A stretch of 64,000 nt of DNA from Pantoea eucalypti (GTDB lineage Bacteria; Pseudomonadota; Gammaproteobacteria; Enterobacterales; Enterobacteriaceae). Made by a program: the position numbers and the translations under genes. The notes under the pieces are model-generated. The model saw nothing but the letters and a program-made list of their open reading frames with translations. It did no database searches and was not told the origin of the DNA. Position 1 is the first letter of the stretch. Each line of letters begins with the position of its first letter. Location: positions 1,612,001 through 1,676,000 of the forward strand of contig NZ_CP045720.1 in the NCBI RefSeq assembly GCF_009646115.1, written 5' to 3'. Below are positions 17,477 through 27,202 of the stretch, piece after piece.

Positions 17477-17922
17477 TGGAACAGCAAACAGATCGCCAGC
17501 GCTGGCTGTCGGTACTGGCGCACAGCAGCGCCGCCTTGCTTGAAGCGCACTGGCATGCGCTTAGCCTCCAGCCCGAATTCACCCTGGTCCGTCCGGCAGA
17601 GATTGGGCTGACGCGACTCCAGGCGCGGATGGGCGCTACCGGCAAACGCTTTGTCATGGGCGATGCCACGGTGACACGTGCGGTGGTGCAACTGAGCGAC
17701 GGTACCCTGGGTTACAGCTATCTGCTGGGGCGCGACAAAGCCCACGCTGAACGCTGCGCCCTGCTGGACGCGCTGTTGCAGCAGCCGGAAACACGGCAGT
17801 TGCTGGAAGAGAAGATTATTACCCCGCTGGCGGCGTGGCGCGAGGAGCAGCGACAGCTGCGCGCCCGTGAAATCGCCAGCAGCAAAGTAGATTTCTTTAC
17901 GCTGGTTCGCGGAGATAACTGA
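17476..17922 (+). CDS. phnG: PhnG, C-P lyase core complex subunit
   Basis: 148 residues, near the E. coli length of 150. It keeps the family's GDATVTRAVVQL and GYSYLLGRDKAHAE segments. PhnG pairs with PhnI in the PhnGHIJ core that couples phosphonate to the C1 of ribose with loss of adenine from ATP. It sits between phnF and phnH with one- and three-base overlaps (TAATG, TGATG). Confidence 0.95.
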   Translation: MEQQTDRQRWLSVLAHSSAALLEAHWHALSLQPEFTLVRPAEIGLTRLQARMGATGKRFVMGDATVTRAVVQLSDGTLGYSYLLGRDKAHAERCALLDALLQQPETRQLLEEKIITPLAAWREEQRQLRAREIASSKVDFFTLVRGDN

Positions 17923-18497
17923 TGACTTTACTGGCAAGTTTTAACCATCCGGTCGCGGATGCGCAGCGTGCGTTTCGCCGTATTCTGAAAGCGATGAGCG
18001 AGCCGGGCGTGATGGTCTCGCTGCCGCTGCAGCAGGGCTGGGGCGCACTGTCACCGGCGGCCACAGCATTGCTGCTGACGCTGGTCGATCAGGAAAGTCC
18101 GGTCTGGCTGGATGCGCAAATCGACAATGAACAGCTGCGTAACAATCTGCGCTTCCATACCGGTGCACCCATTACTTCGCAGCAGGACGCACCGTTCGCC
18201 CTGAGCCATGCAACAGCACAGCCCGATCCGACGCAGTTCGCGGCGGGTGACAATATGTCGCCGGAGAAAAGCACCACGCTGATTATCGAAGTGCCGTCGC
18301 TGAATGGCGGACTAACGCTGCGTCTCTCCGGCCCTGGCCTGCGGGAAACCCGTGCTATTGCACCACAGCTGCCGGAAAGCGTGCTGGAATATCTGCGCAC
18401 CCGTCCGCATCCGTTCCCGCAGGGCGTGGATCTGATCTTCACCTGTGGCGAAGCGATCATGGCCGTGCCGCGCACCACCGTTGTGGAGGTGTGCTGA
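17922..18497 (+). CDS. phnH: PhnH, C-P lyase core complex subunit
   Basis: 191 residues (E. coli 194). It begins with the conserved NHPVADAQRAFRRILKAMSEPG stretch (about residues 7-28) and contains the LSGPGLRETR loop. It is a structural member of the PhnG2H2I2J2 core, with a fold related to PLP enzymes but lacking the cofactor Lys. Start and stop overlap neighbours as TGATG, so translation is coupled. Confidence 0.95.
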   Translation: MTLLASFNHPVADAQRAFRRILKAMSEPGVMVSLPLQQGWGALSPAATALLLTLVDQESPVWLDAQIDNEQLRNNLRFHTGAPITSQQDAPFALSHATAQPDPTQFAAGDNMSPEKSTTLIIEVPSLNGGLTLRLSGPGLRETRAIAPQLPESVLEYLRTRPHPFPQGVDLIFTCGEAIMAVPRTTVVEVC

Positions 18498-19573
18498 TGT
18501 ATGTCGCGGTGAAAGGGGGCGAAAAAGCCATCTCTAATGCCCATCAGTTACAGGCCGATCTGCGACGGGGCGATCGGGCAGTAGCGGAACTCGGCTGCGA
18601 TCAGGTGGCGCAGCAGCTGGGGCTGGCGGTGGATCGGGTAATGACCGAAGGCGGAATATACGATCCTGAACTGGCGGCGCTGGCGATTAAGCAGGCCAGT
18701 GGCGATCTGGTCGAGGCGATTTTTCTGCTGCGTGCCTATCGCACCACGCTGCCACGTCTGGCAGAGAGCACGCCACTGGCGACCGGTTCGATGCGCATCG
18801 AACGCCGCATCTCGGCGGTCTATAAAGACCTGCCGGGCGGCCAGGTGCTGGGGCCAACCTATGACTACAGCCACCGTCTGCTCGACTTCACCCTGCTGGC
18901 AAACGGTGAAACGCCTGCCGCGCCGCGTGACGACCGTTCGGTGCCGGATCAGTGTCCGCACATGTTCAGCATGATGAGTGAGGAAGGGCTGGCCACCGCC
19001 GAGAGGGATGACGGCAGCGAGCCGGTTGATATCACCCGCGAGCCAATGCGCTTTCCTGCTTCGCGCGCTGCACGGCTGCAACAACTGGTGCGTGGCGATG
19101 AAGGTTTTCTGCTGGCGCTGGGCTATTCGACCCAGCGCGGCTATGGCCGTACCCATCCGTTTGCTGGCGAGATCCGCACCGGCTATCTCAGCGTCAGCAT
19201 CTGTCCCGAAGAGTTGGGCTTTGAGCTGGAGATTGGGGAAGTGCTGCTGACCGAATGTGAAATGGTCAACGGCGTCGCCCACAGTGATGACGCCGCGCCG
19301 CAGTTTACCCGTGGCTACGGGCTGGTGTTTGGCCGTGCCGAACGCAAGGCGATGGCGATGGCGCTGGTGGATCGGGCGCTGCAAAGCCGCGAGCAGAATG
19401 AGCGCGTGACCAGCCCGGCGCAGGACGAAGAGTTTGTGCTGTCGCACGCCGACAACGTCGAAGCCGCGGGCTTTGTCTCGCATCTCAAGCTGCCGCACTA
19501 CGTCGATTTCCAGGCAGAACTGGAACTGCTGAAACAGCTGCAGCACGATTATCAGGAGCGCAACCATGGCTGA
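18497..19573 (+). CDS. phnI: PhnI, C-P lyase nucleosidase subunit
   Basis: 358 residues from ATG 18497, overlapping the phnH TGA. The protein begins MYVAVKGGEKAI as in other PhnI. An in-frame GTG at 18491 is less likely. PhnI, with PhnG, H and L, displaces adenine from ATP to form alpha-D-ribose 1-methylphosphonate 5-triphosphate. E. coli PhnI has 354 residues. It overlaps phnJ by 8 bp. Confidence 0.95.
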   Translation: MYVAVKGGEKAISNAHQLQADLRRGDRAVAELGCDQVAQQLGLAVDRVMTEGGIYDPELAALAIKQASGDLVEAIFLLRAYRTTLPRLAESTPLATGSMRIERRISAVYKDLPGGQVLGPTYDYSHRLLDFTLLANGETPAAPRDDRSVPDQCPHMFSMMSEEGLATAERDDGSEPVDITREPMRFPASRAARLQQLVRGDEGFLLALGYSTQRGYGRTHPFAGEIRTGYLSVSICPEELGFELEIGEVLLTECEMVNGVAHSDDAAPQFTRGYGLVFGRAERKAMAMALVDRALQSREQNERVTSPAQDEEFVLSHADNVEAAGFVSHLKLPHYVDFQAELELLKQLQHDYQERNHG

Positions 19574-20414
19574 ACTCACCGGCTATAACAATGGCTATCT
19601 CGATGAGCAGACCAAACGCACCATCCGTCGCGCCATCCTGAAAGCGGTGGCGATCCCCGGCTATCAGGTGCCGTTCGCCGGACGCGAGATGCCAATGCCT
19701 TACGGCTGGGGGACAGGCGGCATCCAGATTACCGCCAGCGTGATTGGCGATCAGGATGTGCTGAAGGTGATCGATCAGGGCGCTGATGACACCACCAATG
19801 CGGTGTCAATACGTCAGTTCTTTAAGCGGGTCAGCGGGGCCGCAACCACCGAACGCACCGCCGATGCCACCCTGATCCAGACCCGGCACCGCATCCCGGA
19901 AACGCCGCTGGAGGAAGACCAGATCCTGATATTCCAGGTGCCGATTCCTGAGCCGCTGCGTTTTATCGAACCGCGCGAAACCGAGACCCGCACCATGCAT
20001 GCGCTGGAGGAGTACGGCATCATGCAGGTGAAGCTGTATGAAGATATCGCCCGCTACGGCCATATCGCCACGACCTACGCCTATCCGGTCCGGGTTAACG
20101 ATCGCTACGTGATGGATCCGTCGCCCATTCCCAAATTCGACAACCCGAAGATGCACATGATGCCTGCGCTGCAGCTGTTTGGGGCCGGGCGTGAAAAGCG
20201 CATCTACGCCTTGCCGCCTTATACCCGCGTGGAGAGCCTGGACTTCGACGATCACCCCTTCACCGTGCAGCAGTGGGATGAACCCTGCGCGCTGTGCGGA
20301 TCGCGCCACAGCTACCTCGATGAGGTGGTGATGGACGACCAGGGAACGCGGATGTTCGTCTGCTCCGACACCGACTTTTGCCATCAGCAGCAGGAACAGC
20401 AACATGCACAGTGA
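19566..20414 (+). CDS. phnJ: PhnJ, radical-SAM C-P lyase
   Basis: 282 residues, one longer than E. coli PhnJ. The C-terminal cluster motif is intact with Cys241, Cys244, Cys266 and Cys272 (CALC, then VCSDTDFC), which bind the 4Fe-4S centre and supply the thiyl radical that breaks the carbon-phosphorus bond, releasing the hydrocarbon (methane from methylphosphonate). Overlaps phnI by 8 bp and phnK by 11 bp. Confidence 0.97.
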   Translation: MAELTGYNNGYLDEQTKRTIRRAILKAVAIPGYQVPFAGREMPMPYGWGTGGIQITASVIGDQDVLKVIDQGADDTTNAVSIRQFFKRVSGAATTERTADATLIQTRHRIPETPLEEDQILIFQVPIPEPLRFIEPRETETRTMHALEEYGIMQVKLYEDIARYGHIATTYAYPVRVNDRYVMDPSPIPKFDNPKMHMMPALQLFGAGREKRIYALPPYTRVESLDFDDHPFTVQQWDEPCALCGSRHSYLDEVVMDDQGTRMFVCSDTDFCHQQQEQQHAQ

Positions 20415-21165
20415 ACAGCCGCTGCTTGCGGTGAACCAGCTCACCCATCTTTATGCGCCGGGCAAAGGGTTTGAGCAGGTCAGTTTTGATCTCTGGCCCG
20501 GCGAAGTACTGGGGATTGTCGGCGAGTCCGGCTCCGGTAAAACCACGCTGCTGCAGAGCCTGTCGGCCCGCCTCACACCGCAGCAGGGCAGCATTCACTA
20601 TCAGAACCGCGACCTCTATGAGATGAGTGAAAACGACCGCCGTCGCCTGCTGCGCACCGAGTGGGGCGTGGTGCATCAGCATCCGATGGACGGGCTGCGT
20701 GCGCAGGTCAGCGCGGGCGGTAACATTGGCGAACGGCTGATGGCGACCGGCCAGCGGAACTATGGCGACATCCGCGCCGAGGCGAGCCGCTGGCTGCAGG
20801 CGGTGGAGATTGATGCCAGTCGCATCGACGATCTGCCGACCACTTTTTCCGGCGGGATGCAGCAGCGTCTGCAGATTGCCCGCAACCTGGTGACGCAGCC
20901 TCAGCTGATGTTTATGGATGAGCCGACCGGCGGGCTGGATGTCTCGGTGCAGGCGCGACTACTGGATCTGCTGCGCACCCTGGTGCGCGAGCTGAATCTG
21001 GCGGTGGTGATTGTCACCCACGATCTCGGGGTGGCGCGACTGCTGGCGCATCGCCTGCTGGTGATGAAACAGGGACGGGTGGTGGAGAGCGGTCTGACTG
21101 ACCGTGTTCTGGACGATCCTCATCATCCTTACACTCAACTGCTGGTCTCTTCGGTGCTCAATTAA
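20404..21165 (+). CDS. phnK: PhnK, ABC-type ATPase of the C-P lyase complex
   Basis: 253 residues (E. coli 252). Walker A is GESGSGKTT at about 38-46, the signature is TFSGGMQQR at about 148-156, Walker B is LMFMDEPTGG, and the H-loop is VTHDLG. PhnK docks on PhnJ in the core complex and is not a transporter component despite its ABC fold. Near-identical in motif layout to the enteric proteins. Confidence 0.95.
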   Translation: MHSEQPLLAVNQLTHLYAPGKGFEQVSFDLWPGEVLGIVGESGSGKTTLLQSLSARLTPQQGSIHYQNRDLYEMSENDRRRLLRTEWGVVHQHPMDGLRAQVSAGGNIGERLMATGQRNYGDIRAEASRWLQAVEIDASRIDDLPTTFSGGMQQRLQIARNLVTQPQLMFMDEPTGGLDVSVQARLLDLLRTLVRELNLAVVIVTHDLGVARLLAHRLLVMKQGRVVESGLTDRVLDDPHHPYTQLLVSSVLN

Positions 21166-21879
21166 ATGACAACGCTCACTCCGCGCCTGCGGGTAGAAAA
21201 TCTGTGTAAAACCTTTGTGCTGCACAACCAGAACGGCGCGGCGCTGCCGGTGCTACACAACGCCAGCCTGACGGTGGGCGAGGGCGAATGCGTGGTACTG
21301 CACGGTCATTCCGGCAGTGGCAAATCCACGCTGCTGCGCGCGCTTTACGGCAACTATCAGCCCGACAGCGGTCATATACGGGTTGCACATCAGGGTGAAT
21401 GGATCGACATGGCGCAGGCATCAGCGCGCCAGATTATCGCCCTGCGTCGCGACACGCTGGGCTGGGTCAGCCAGTTTCTGCGGGTGATCCCACGCGTGCC
21501 GACACTGGAGATTGTGATGCAGCCGCTGCTGGAGCGCGGCGTCGATCGCGAATTCTGCGAAGCGCGGGCCGCCGAACTGCTCAGCCGGCTGAATGTGCCG
21601 CAGCGTCTCTGGTCGCTCGCCCCGTCTACCTTTTCTGGCGGTGAGCAGCAGCGCGTGAATATCGCACGCGGCTTTATCGCCGATTATCCGGTGCTGCTGC
21701 TGGATGAACCCACTGCCTCGCTCGACAACGTCAACAGTGAGGCGGTGGTGAGCTTAATTGAACAGGCGCGCGCACGTGGTGCCGCCATCGTCGGTATTTT
21801 TCACGATCGGGCGGTGCGCGAGCGGGTCGCCGACCGGCTGCACCTGATGCACCCGATCGACACAGGAGTGCAGGCATGA
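21166..21879 (+). CDS. phnL: PhnL, ABC-type ATPase of the C-P lyase pathway
   Basis: 237 residues, slightly longer than E. coli PhnL (226). Walker A is GHSGSGKST at about 43-51, the signature is FSGGEQQR, and Walker B is [10 protein letters not shown]. It is required with PhnGHI for the nucleosidase step. The start ATG follows the phnK stop directly. It overlaps phnM by 4 bp (ATGA). Confidence 0.94.
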   Translation: MTTLTPRLRVENLCKTFVLHNQNGAALPVLHNASLTVGEGECVVLHGHSGSGKSTLLRALYGNYQPDSGHIRVAHQGEWIDMAQASARQIIALRRDTLGWVSQFLRVIPRVPTLEIVMQPLLERGVDREFCEARAAELLSRLNVPQRLWSLAPSTFSGGEQQRVNIARGFIADYPVLLLDEPTASLDNVNSEAVVSLIEQARARGAAIVGIFHDRAVRERVADRLHLMHPIDTGVQA

Positions 21880-23012
21880 TCATCAATAACGTCAGACTGG
21901 TGCTGGAAAACGAAGTGGTCAGCGGGTCACTGGAGTTCCGCGATGAGCGCATCAGCAGCTTCAGCGAAACCACCAGCCAGCAGCCCGGTGCGCTGGATGG
22001 TGAAGGTGCCTGGCTGCTGCCAGGTCTGGTGGAACTGCACACCGATAACCTCGACAAGTTTTTCACCCCGCGCCCGAAAGTGGACTGGCCCGCACACTCG
22101 GCGATGAGCAGCCACGATGCGCTGATGGTTTCCAGCGGCATTACCACGGTGCTGGACGCGATAGGCGTCGGGGATGTGCGCGACGGCGGGCACCGGCTGG
22201 ATAACCTCAGCAAGATGATCGACGCCATCCGCGACAGCAACCGCAAGGGACTGAACCGGGCTGAGCATCTGCTGCATCTGCGCTGTGAACTGCCGCATCC
22301 TACCACTGCGCCGCTGTTTGAAGCGCTGATGGGCACGCCTGAGCTGGCGCTGGTATCGCTGATGGACCATTCGCCGGGCCAGCGTCAGTACGCGTCGCTA
22401 ACCAAATATCGCGAATATTATCAGGGCAAATATCAGCTTAATGACGCCGAGATGGATCAGTTCGAGCATGACCAGCTCACCCTCGCGGCAGCGTGGTCGC
22501 AGCCCAATCGTCAGGCGATTGCCGGGCTGTGTCGGGAACATGGCATCGCCATTGCCAGCCATGATGACGCCACCGCCGCGCATGTGGAAGAGTCCCATGC
22601 GGCAGGCAGTCGCATTGCGGAGTTTCCGACCACGCTGGAGGCTGCACGTGCCTCACGCTATCGCAACATGCAGGTGCTGATGGGTGCGCCCAACATCGTG
22701 CGCGGCGGCTCGCACTCCGGCAACGTCGCCGCCTGGGAACTGGCGTCACACGGCCTGCTGAACATTCTGTCGTCCGATTACTACCCGGCCAGCCTGCTGG
22801 ATGCCGCGTTCCGGCTGGCGGATGACGAGCGCAACAGCCTGGGCATGGCGCAGGCCATCGCGCTGGTGACCTGTAATCCGGCCCGCGCATTAGGATTGGA
22901 GGACCGCGGTGTCATCGCGGAAGGTTGCCGCGCCGACCTGGTGCTGGCGCACACCGCACACGGCTACCCGCACGTGCGGCACGTCTGGAGCAAAGGCCGG
23001 CAGGTGTACTGA
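21876..23012 (+). CDS. phnM: PhnM, ribose 1-phosphonate 5-triphosphate diphosphatase
   Basis: 378 residues, the E. coli length. An amidohydrolase-superfamily metal enzyme with [16 protein letters not shown] (about 53-68), the DHSPGQRQY segment, SHDDA and a late SDYYPA motif. It removes pyrophosphate from the 5-triphosphate product of PhnGHIL to give the 5-phosphate used by PhnJ. Its stop overlaps the phnN start (TGATG). Confidence 0.95.
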   Translation: MIINNVRLVLENEVVSGSLEFRDERISSFSETTSQQPGALDGEGAWLLPGLVELHTDNLDKFFTPRPKVDWPAHSAMSSHDALMVSSGITTVLDAIGVGDVRDGGHRLDNLSKMIDAIRDSNRKGLNRAEHLLHLRCELPHPTTAPLFEALMGTPELALVSLMDHSPGQRQYASLTKYREYYQGKYQLNDAEMDQFEHDQLTLAAAWSQPNRQAIAGLCREHGIAIASHDDATAAHVEESHAAGSRIAEFPTTLEAARASRYRNMQVLMGAPNIVRGGSHSGNVAAWELASHGLLNILSSDYYPASLLDAAFRLADDERNSLGMAQAIALVTCNPARALGLEDRGVIAEGCRADLVLAHTAHGYPHVRHVWSKGRQVY

Positions 23013-23548
23013 TGGCGCGGCTGATCTGGCTCACCGGTCCCTCCGGCTCCGGCAAGGATAGCCTGCTGGATGCGCTGCGGGAGGCACCGCCGCCCAAATT
23101 GTTGATCGCCCATCGCTACATCACCCGCGCCGCCGATGCGGGCGGTGAAAACCATGTGGCACTCACCGAGGCGGAGTTTGCCCGCCGCGCCGCGCTCGGT
23201 CTGTTTGCCGTAAGCTGGGAAGCCCACGGTTTCCGCTACGGCATTGGCTGTGAGACAGAACAGTGGCTGCTGCGTGGACAGAATGTGGTGGTGAACGGGT
23301 CGCGGCTGCATCTGGCTCAGGCACAGGCCCGCTTTGGCTCACAGCTGCTGCCGGTCTGTCTGCAGGTGTCGCCCGCTGTGCTGGCGGCGCGGCTGCGTCA
23401 GCGTGGACGGGAAGATGAGCCGGAGATTGCCCGGCGGCTGGCGCGTGCCGCCCAGCCGCAGCCCGATGGCTGTCTGATACTCAGCAACGACGGCGCGCTG
23501 GCGGAAACCGTCTGCCAGCTTCGCCAGATACTGGAGGCGCATCAATGA
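23012..23548 (+). CDS. phnN: PhnN, ribose 1,5-bisphosphokinase
   Basis: 178 residues from ATG 23012. An in-frame upstream start at 22925 would lie inside phnM and is rejected. Walker A is GPSGSGKDS at 9-17, and the guanylate-kinase-like fold includes [15 protein letters not shown]. It phosphorylates ribose 1,5-bisphosphate to PRPP, the last step that returns the ribose unit to metabolism. E. coli PhnN has 185 residues. Confidence 0.94.
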   Translation: MARLIWLTGPSGSGKDSLLDALREAPPPKLLIAHRYITRAADAGGENHVALTEAEFARRAALGLFAVSWEAHGFRYGIGCETEQWLLRGQNVVVNGSRLHLAQAQARFGSQLLPVCLQVSPAVLAARLRQRGREDEPEIARRLARAAQPQPDGCLILSNDGALAETVCQLRQILEAHQ

Positions 23549-23616
23549 CATCGACTTTTCCGGCACGGGCAGTAAGCGCCCGGCAGCGATATACGCGACC
23601 AGGAGCGCATCCATGA
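23545..23616 (+). other. 23-codon mini-ORF bridging phnN and phnP
   Basis: An ATG overlapping the phnN stop opens a 23-codon frame whose TGA overlaps the phnP ATG. It occupies the place where phnO sits in E. coli but shows no similarity to PhnO. It may simply carry ribosomes to phnP (translational coupling). No function is claimed for the peptide. Confidence 0.35.
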
Positions 23617-24383
23617 AACTCACTTTTCTTGGCACTGGCGGTGTGACTGCCGCGCCGCTGCCGGGCTGCGACTGTCACGCCTGTCAGCGGGCGCAGCGTA
23701 ACAGCACTCATGCACGGGCGCCCTGCAGTGCGCTGATTGAGTCTGGCCACGAACGCATCCTGCTGGATGCCGGTCTGCCGCTGCTGGCATCACGCTTTCC
23801 GCCCGGCTCGCTGACCCGCATTCTGCTGACCCACTATCACATGGATCATGTGCAGGGCCTGTTTGCGCTGCGCTGGGGCGTGGGCGCGCCGATTCCGGTC
23901 TGGGGACCGCCCGATCCGCGTGGCTGTGACGATCTCTACAAACACCCTGGCCTGCTGGATTTCCGTCCCGCTTTAACCCCTTTTGTGGCGCATGCCTTTG
24001 GCGAGCTGCAGGTTACGCCGCTGCCGCTGCAGCATTCAAAGCTGACGCACGGTTATCTGTTTGACTGGCATGACACCCGGCTCGCCTGGCTGTGTGATAC
24101 CTGCGGACTGCCGCCCGACACCGCCGACTTCCTGCGCGGCCAGCCGCTGGATCAACTGGTGATTGACTGCAACGATCCACCCCGTGCAGAGCCTCGAAAT
24201 CACAATGATCTGACCCAGGCGCTGGCGATAGCAGAGAGGCTCAAGCCGCGTCAGACCTGGCTCACTCACCTCAGTCATGAGATGGATAACTGGTTAGCCG
24301 AAAACCCGTTGCCAGAAGGCGTGCTGCCAGCCCGTGACGGCCAGACTTTGCTGTGCGGCGCGCACTGGCCTGTCACGGTTTGA
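23613..24383 (+). CDS. phnP: PhnP, cyclic phosphodiesterase of the C-P lyase pathway
   Basis: 256 residues (E. coli 252). A metallo-beta-lactamase-fold enzyme with [10 protein letters not shown] (about 72-81) for the catalytic metals and an N-terminal [11 protein letters not shown] segment, the Cys-rich zinc site typical of PhnP. It opens 5-phosphoribosyl 1,2-cyclic phosphate to ribose 1,5-bisphosphate, feeding PhnN. phnO is missing between phnN and phnP. The end of the gene overlaps the first repeats of the phnC Pho box. Confidence 0.95.
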   Translation: MKLTFLGTGGVTAAPLPGCDCHACQRAQRNSTHARAPCSALIESGHERILLDAGLPLLASRFPPGSLTRILLTHYHMDHVQGLFALRWGVGAPIPVWGPPDPRGCDDLYKHPGLLDFRPALTPFVAHAFGELQVTPLPLQHSKLTHGYLFDWHDTRLAWLCDTCGLPPDTADFLRGQPLDQLVIDCNDPPRAEPRNHNDLTQALAIAERLKPRQTWLTHLSHEMDNWLAENPLPEGVLPARDGQTLLCGAHWPVTV

Positions 24384-24409
24384 TCATCTGGCTGTCATCT
24401 CGTGTTCAT
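24370..24409 (+). promoter_or_regulatory. Array of four PhoB half-sites upstream of phnC
   Basis: Four 7-mers in strict 11-bp phase: CTGTCAC (24370), TGATCAT (24381), CTGTCAT (24392), TGTTCAT (24403). It begins inside the last codons of phnP and ends 53 bp before phnC. It predicts a second PhoB-dependent promoter for phnC-D-E1-E2. Confidence 0.75.
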
Positions 24410-24462
24410 CGCGTCACGCCTTAATAACCGGCAGAACGCAATCAGCGATGACGGAGAACACC

Positions 24463-25293
24463 ATGGCACAGGCACTTCTGAAAACGGTGGTCGACAACGA
24501 TCTGCCACCGGCCAGCCTCAGCGGACAAAAAGTGTTGTCGGTGCAGAAACTGAGTAAAGCCTATGGCGACACGCAGGTGCTGGATCAGGTCAGTTTCGAC
24601 CTGCACGCCGGTGAGCTGGTGGCGGTGATTGGCCGCTCTGGCGCGGGTAAATCGACACTGCTGCACATGCTCAACGGCACAATTAACGCGACGTCCGGTG
24701 CGATTATCAGTCTTCATCAGGGCGAAGCAGATCGTAACGTGGTCACGCTTAACAGCCGCCAGCTGCGCGAATGGCGCAGTCAGTGCGGCATGATCTTTCA
24801 GGATTTCTGTCTGGTGCCGCGCCTCGACGTGCTGACCAACGTGCTGCTGGGCCGCCTGAGCCAGACCAGCACGCTGAAATCCTTCTTCAAAATCTTTTCT
24901 GACCAGGACCGGGCGCACGCCATCGAACTGCTGCAGTGGATGAACATGCTGCCGCAGGCGCTGCAGCGGGCCGAAAATCTCTCAGGCGGACAGATGCAGC
25001 GCGTGGCGATCTGCCGCGCCCTGATGCAGAACCCCAAAATCCTGCTGGCTGATGAGCCGGTGGCCTCACTCGACCCTAAAAATACCAAACGCATTATGGA
25101 TGTGCTGCGCCAGGTCAGCGAGCAGGGCATCAGCGTGATGGTCAACCTGCACTCGATTGAGCTGGTCAAAAGCTACTGCACCCGGGTTATTGGCATTCAG
25201 CGCGGTGTCGTGCTGTTTGATGGCCATCCTTCCCGACTCACCGACAGCCTGTTGCACCAGCTGTACGGCGATGAACTTAACCAAATCCATTAA
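24463..25293 (+). CDS. phnC: PhnC, phosphonate ABC transporter ATP-binding protein
   Basis: 276 residues from ATG 24463, chosen for the GGAG site at 24453. An earlier in-frame ATG at 24448 lacks one. Walker [10 protein letters not shown], signature LSGGQMQR and Walker [11 protein letters not shown] are present. It energises uptake of phosphonates (and possibly phosphite or phosphate esters) with PhnD, E1 and E2. It lies downstream of phnP with its own Pho box array, the reverse of the E. coli order where phnCDE comes first. Confidence 0.93.
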   Translation: MAQALLKTVVDNDLPPASLSGQKVLSVQKLSKAYGDTQVLDQVSFDLHAGELVAVIGRSGAGKSTLLHMLNGTINATSGAIISLHQGEADRNVVTLNSRQLREWRSQCGMIFQDFCLVPRLDVLTNVLLGRLSQTSTLKSFFKIFSDQDRAHAIELLQWMNMLPQALQRAENLSGGQMQRVAICRALMQNPKILLADEPVASLDPKNTKRIMDVLRQVSEQGISVMVNLHSIELVKSYCTRVIGIQRGVVLFDGHPSRLTDSLLHQLYGDELNQIH

Positions 25294-25319
25294 CGTCCAC
25301 AGCAAGAGAATAATTCCGA

Positions 25320-26246
25320 ATGAAACTGACTTCTTTAGCACTTCTGACCAGTGTCATGGCGTTTGGTGTCAGCGCAGCGGATGCGCCGAAACAGCTTAAT
25401 CTGGGGATTCTGGGCGGGCAGAACGCCACCCAGCAGATTGGCGATAATCAGTGTGTAAAAACCTTCTTGGATAAAGAGCTGGGTGTGGATACCCAGATGC
25501 GCAACGCCTCTGACTATTCCGGCGTGATTCAGGGCCTGCTGGGCGGCAAGATCGATATGGTGCTGAGCATGTCACCGGCTTCGTTTGCGTCGGTCTACAT
25601 TCAGGACCCGAAAGCAGTGGATGTGGTGGGTATTGTCGTCGATGACAAAGATCAGTCACGTGGCTACCACTCTGTCGTCATCGTTAAAGCGGACAGCCCG
25701 TATAAAAAGCTGGAAGACCTGAAAGGCAAATCATTCGGTATGGCCGATCCCGATTCGACGTCCGGCTTCCTGATGCCAAACCAGGCGTTTAAGAAGATGT
25801 TCGGCGGCACGGTGGATGACAAATATAACAACTTCTTCTCCAGCGTCACTTTCTCTGGCGGTCATGAGCAGGACATCCTGGGCGTGCTGAATAACCAGTT
25901 TGATGGCGCAGTCACCTGGACGTCCCTGGTCGGTGACTACAACAGCGGTTACACCTCTGGCGCCTTTGGCCGATTGATCCGCATGGACCATCCGGACCTG
26001 ATGAAGCAGATCCGCATCATCTGGCAGTCGCCGCTGATCCCTAACGGCCCGGTGCTGGTCAGCAACAAGCTGCCCGCTGACTTCAAAGCGAAAGTGGTGT
26101 CGGCGATTAAAAAACTGGATAAGGACGATCACGCCTGCTTCGTAAAAGCCGTGGGTGGTGAACAGCATATCGGTGAGGCGACGGTCGCTGACTATAAAAA
26201 CATCATCGATATGAAGCGTGACCTGATGAAAGGCAGCCGCGGCTAA
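25320..26246 (+). CDS. phnD: PhnD, periplasmic phosphonate-binding protein
   Basis: 308 residues with a short signal peptide (cut near VSAA, residues 17-20). DYSGVIQGLLGGKIDM and PDSTSGFLMP are the conserved ligand-site segments of PhnD-type proteins. It is shorter than and clearly different from E. coli PhnD (338), resembling the type found with split PhnE1/PhnE2 permeases in other proteobacteria. It binds 2-aminoethylphosphonate-like compounds by family. Confidence 0.9.
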   Translation: MKLTSLALLTSVMAFGVSAADAPKQLNLGILGGQNATQQIGDNQCVKTFLDKELGVDTQMRNASDYSGVIQGLLGGKIDMVLSMSPASFASVYIQDPKAVDVVGIVVDDKDQSRGYHSVVIVKADSPYKKLEDLKGKSFGMADPDSTSGFLMPNQAFKKMFGGTVDDKYNNFFSSVTFSGGHEQDILGVLNNQFDGAVTWTSLVGDYNSGYTSGAFGRLIRMDHPDLMKQIRIIWQSPLIPNGPVLVSNKLPADFKAKVVSAIKKLDKDDHACFVKAVGGEQHIGEATVADYKNIIDMKRDLMKGSRG

Positions 26247-26285
26247 GGCCGACGGTGCCCTGACTTTCCCCGTCGAGGCGGGGAG

Positions 26286-26318
26286 AGCGGGACGCGGCAA
26301 CCCCGCCTGCGTCCCGCT
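26286..26318 (+). other. Strong hairpin between phnD and phnE1
   Basis: AGCGGGACGC (26286-26295) and GCGTCCCGCT (26309-26318) form a perfect 10-bp stem with a 13-base loop and no following T run. It probably protects the phnD mRNA 3' end so that binding protein is made in excess over permease. Confidence 0.65.
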
Positions 26319-26341
26319 GCTTTAGCGCCGGAGATCCTCCT

Positions 26342-27202
26342 TTGACCGAATTCGAACACTATTACCAACGCATCCGCCGCCAGCAGAAACGTGACACGCT
26401 GCTCTGGTCACTGCTGCTGGTGGCACTCTATCTGGCGGCGGGCAGGGTGGCAGAATTTAATCTGCTCACCGTCTGGCAGTCGCTGCCGCATTTTTTTGAC
26501 TATCTGCATGAAATCCTGCCGGTGCTGCATCTGCCGCTGCTGTTTGCCGACGGCAAAACCGAAGGTTCGCTGGCGTACTGGGGCTACCGTCTGCCGATTC
26601 AGCTGCCACTGATCTGGGAAACGCTGCAGCTGGCGCTGGCCTCGACGCTGATCGCGGTGGCCGTGGCGGCGGTGCTGGCCTTTTTCGCCGCCGACAACAC
26701 CCAGACGCCGGTCAGCGTGCGGATGACCATTCGTGCCTTTGTCGCCTTTCTGCGCACCATGCCGGAACTGGCGTGGGCGGTGATGTTTGTGATGGCCTTT
26801 GGCATCGGGGCGATCCCCGGCTTTCTGGCGCTGGCGCTGCACACCGTGGGCAGCCTGACCAAGCTGTTTTATGAGGCGATTGAGTCGGCATCCGACAAGC
26901 CGGTGCGCGGCCTGGCCGCCTGTGGCGCCAGCAAGCTGCAGCGGATGCGCTTCGCCTTCTGGCCCCAGGTGAAACCGGTCTTTCTCTCTTACAGCTTTAT
27001 GCGACTGGAAATTAACTTCCGCTCTTCAACCATCCTCGGGCTGGTTGGCGCAGGCGGTATCGGCCAGGAGCTGATGACCAATATCAAACTGGACCGCTAC
27101 GATCAGGTCAGTATCACGCTGCTGCTGATTCTGATTGTGGTATCGCTGCTGGATACGCTATCTGGCCAGCTTCGTCGCCGTGTGACAGGAGATCGGACAT
27201 GA
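26342..27202 (+). CDS. phnE1: PhnE1, phosphonate ABC transporter permease
   Basis: 286 residues with about six membrane helices and the EAA-type loop EAIESASDKPVRGLAACGAS, followed by LGLVGAGGIGQEL, the typical PhnE signature. The start codon appears to be TTG at 26342, with GGAG about 8 bp upstream and no in-frame ATG before residue 127. The weak start after a stabilising hairpin fits low permease output. Overlaps phnE2 by 4 bp. Confidence 0.92.
   Translation: MTEFEHYYQRIRRQQKRDTLLWSLLLVALYLAAGRVAEFNLLTVWQSLPHFFDYLHEILPVLHLPLLFADGKTEGSLAYWGYRLPIQLPLIWETLQLALASTLIAVAVAAVLAFFAADNTQTPVSVRMTIRAFVAFLRTMPELAWAVMFVMAFGIGAIPGFLALALHTVGSLTKLFYEAIESASDKPVRGLAACGASKLQRMRFAFWPQVKPVFLSYSFMRLEINFRSSTILGLVGAGGIGQELMTNIKLDRYDQVSITLLLILIVVSLLDTLSGQLRRRVTGDRT

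Noticed and set aside
18548..19579. A 343-codon minus-strand frame opposite phnI
   Set aside because: Shadow of a high-GC coding gene; no family motif, and phnI on the plus strand is certain.
24334..24462. Longer N-terminus of PhnC
   Set aside because: The extension overlaps phnP and the Pho box array; ATG 24463 has the proper ribosome site.
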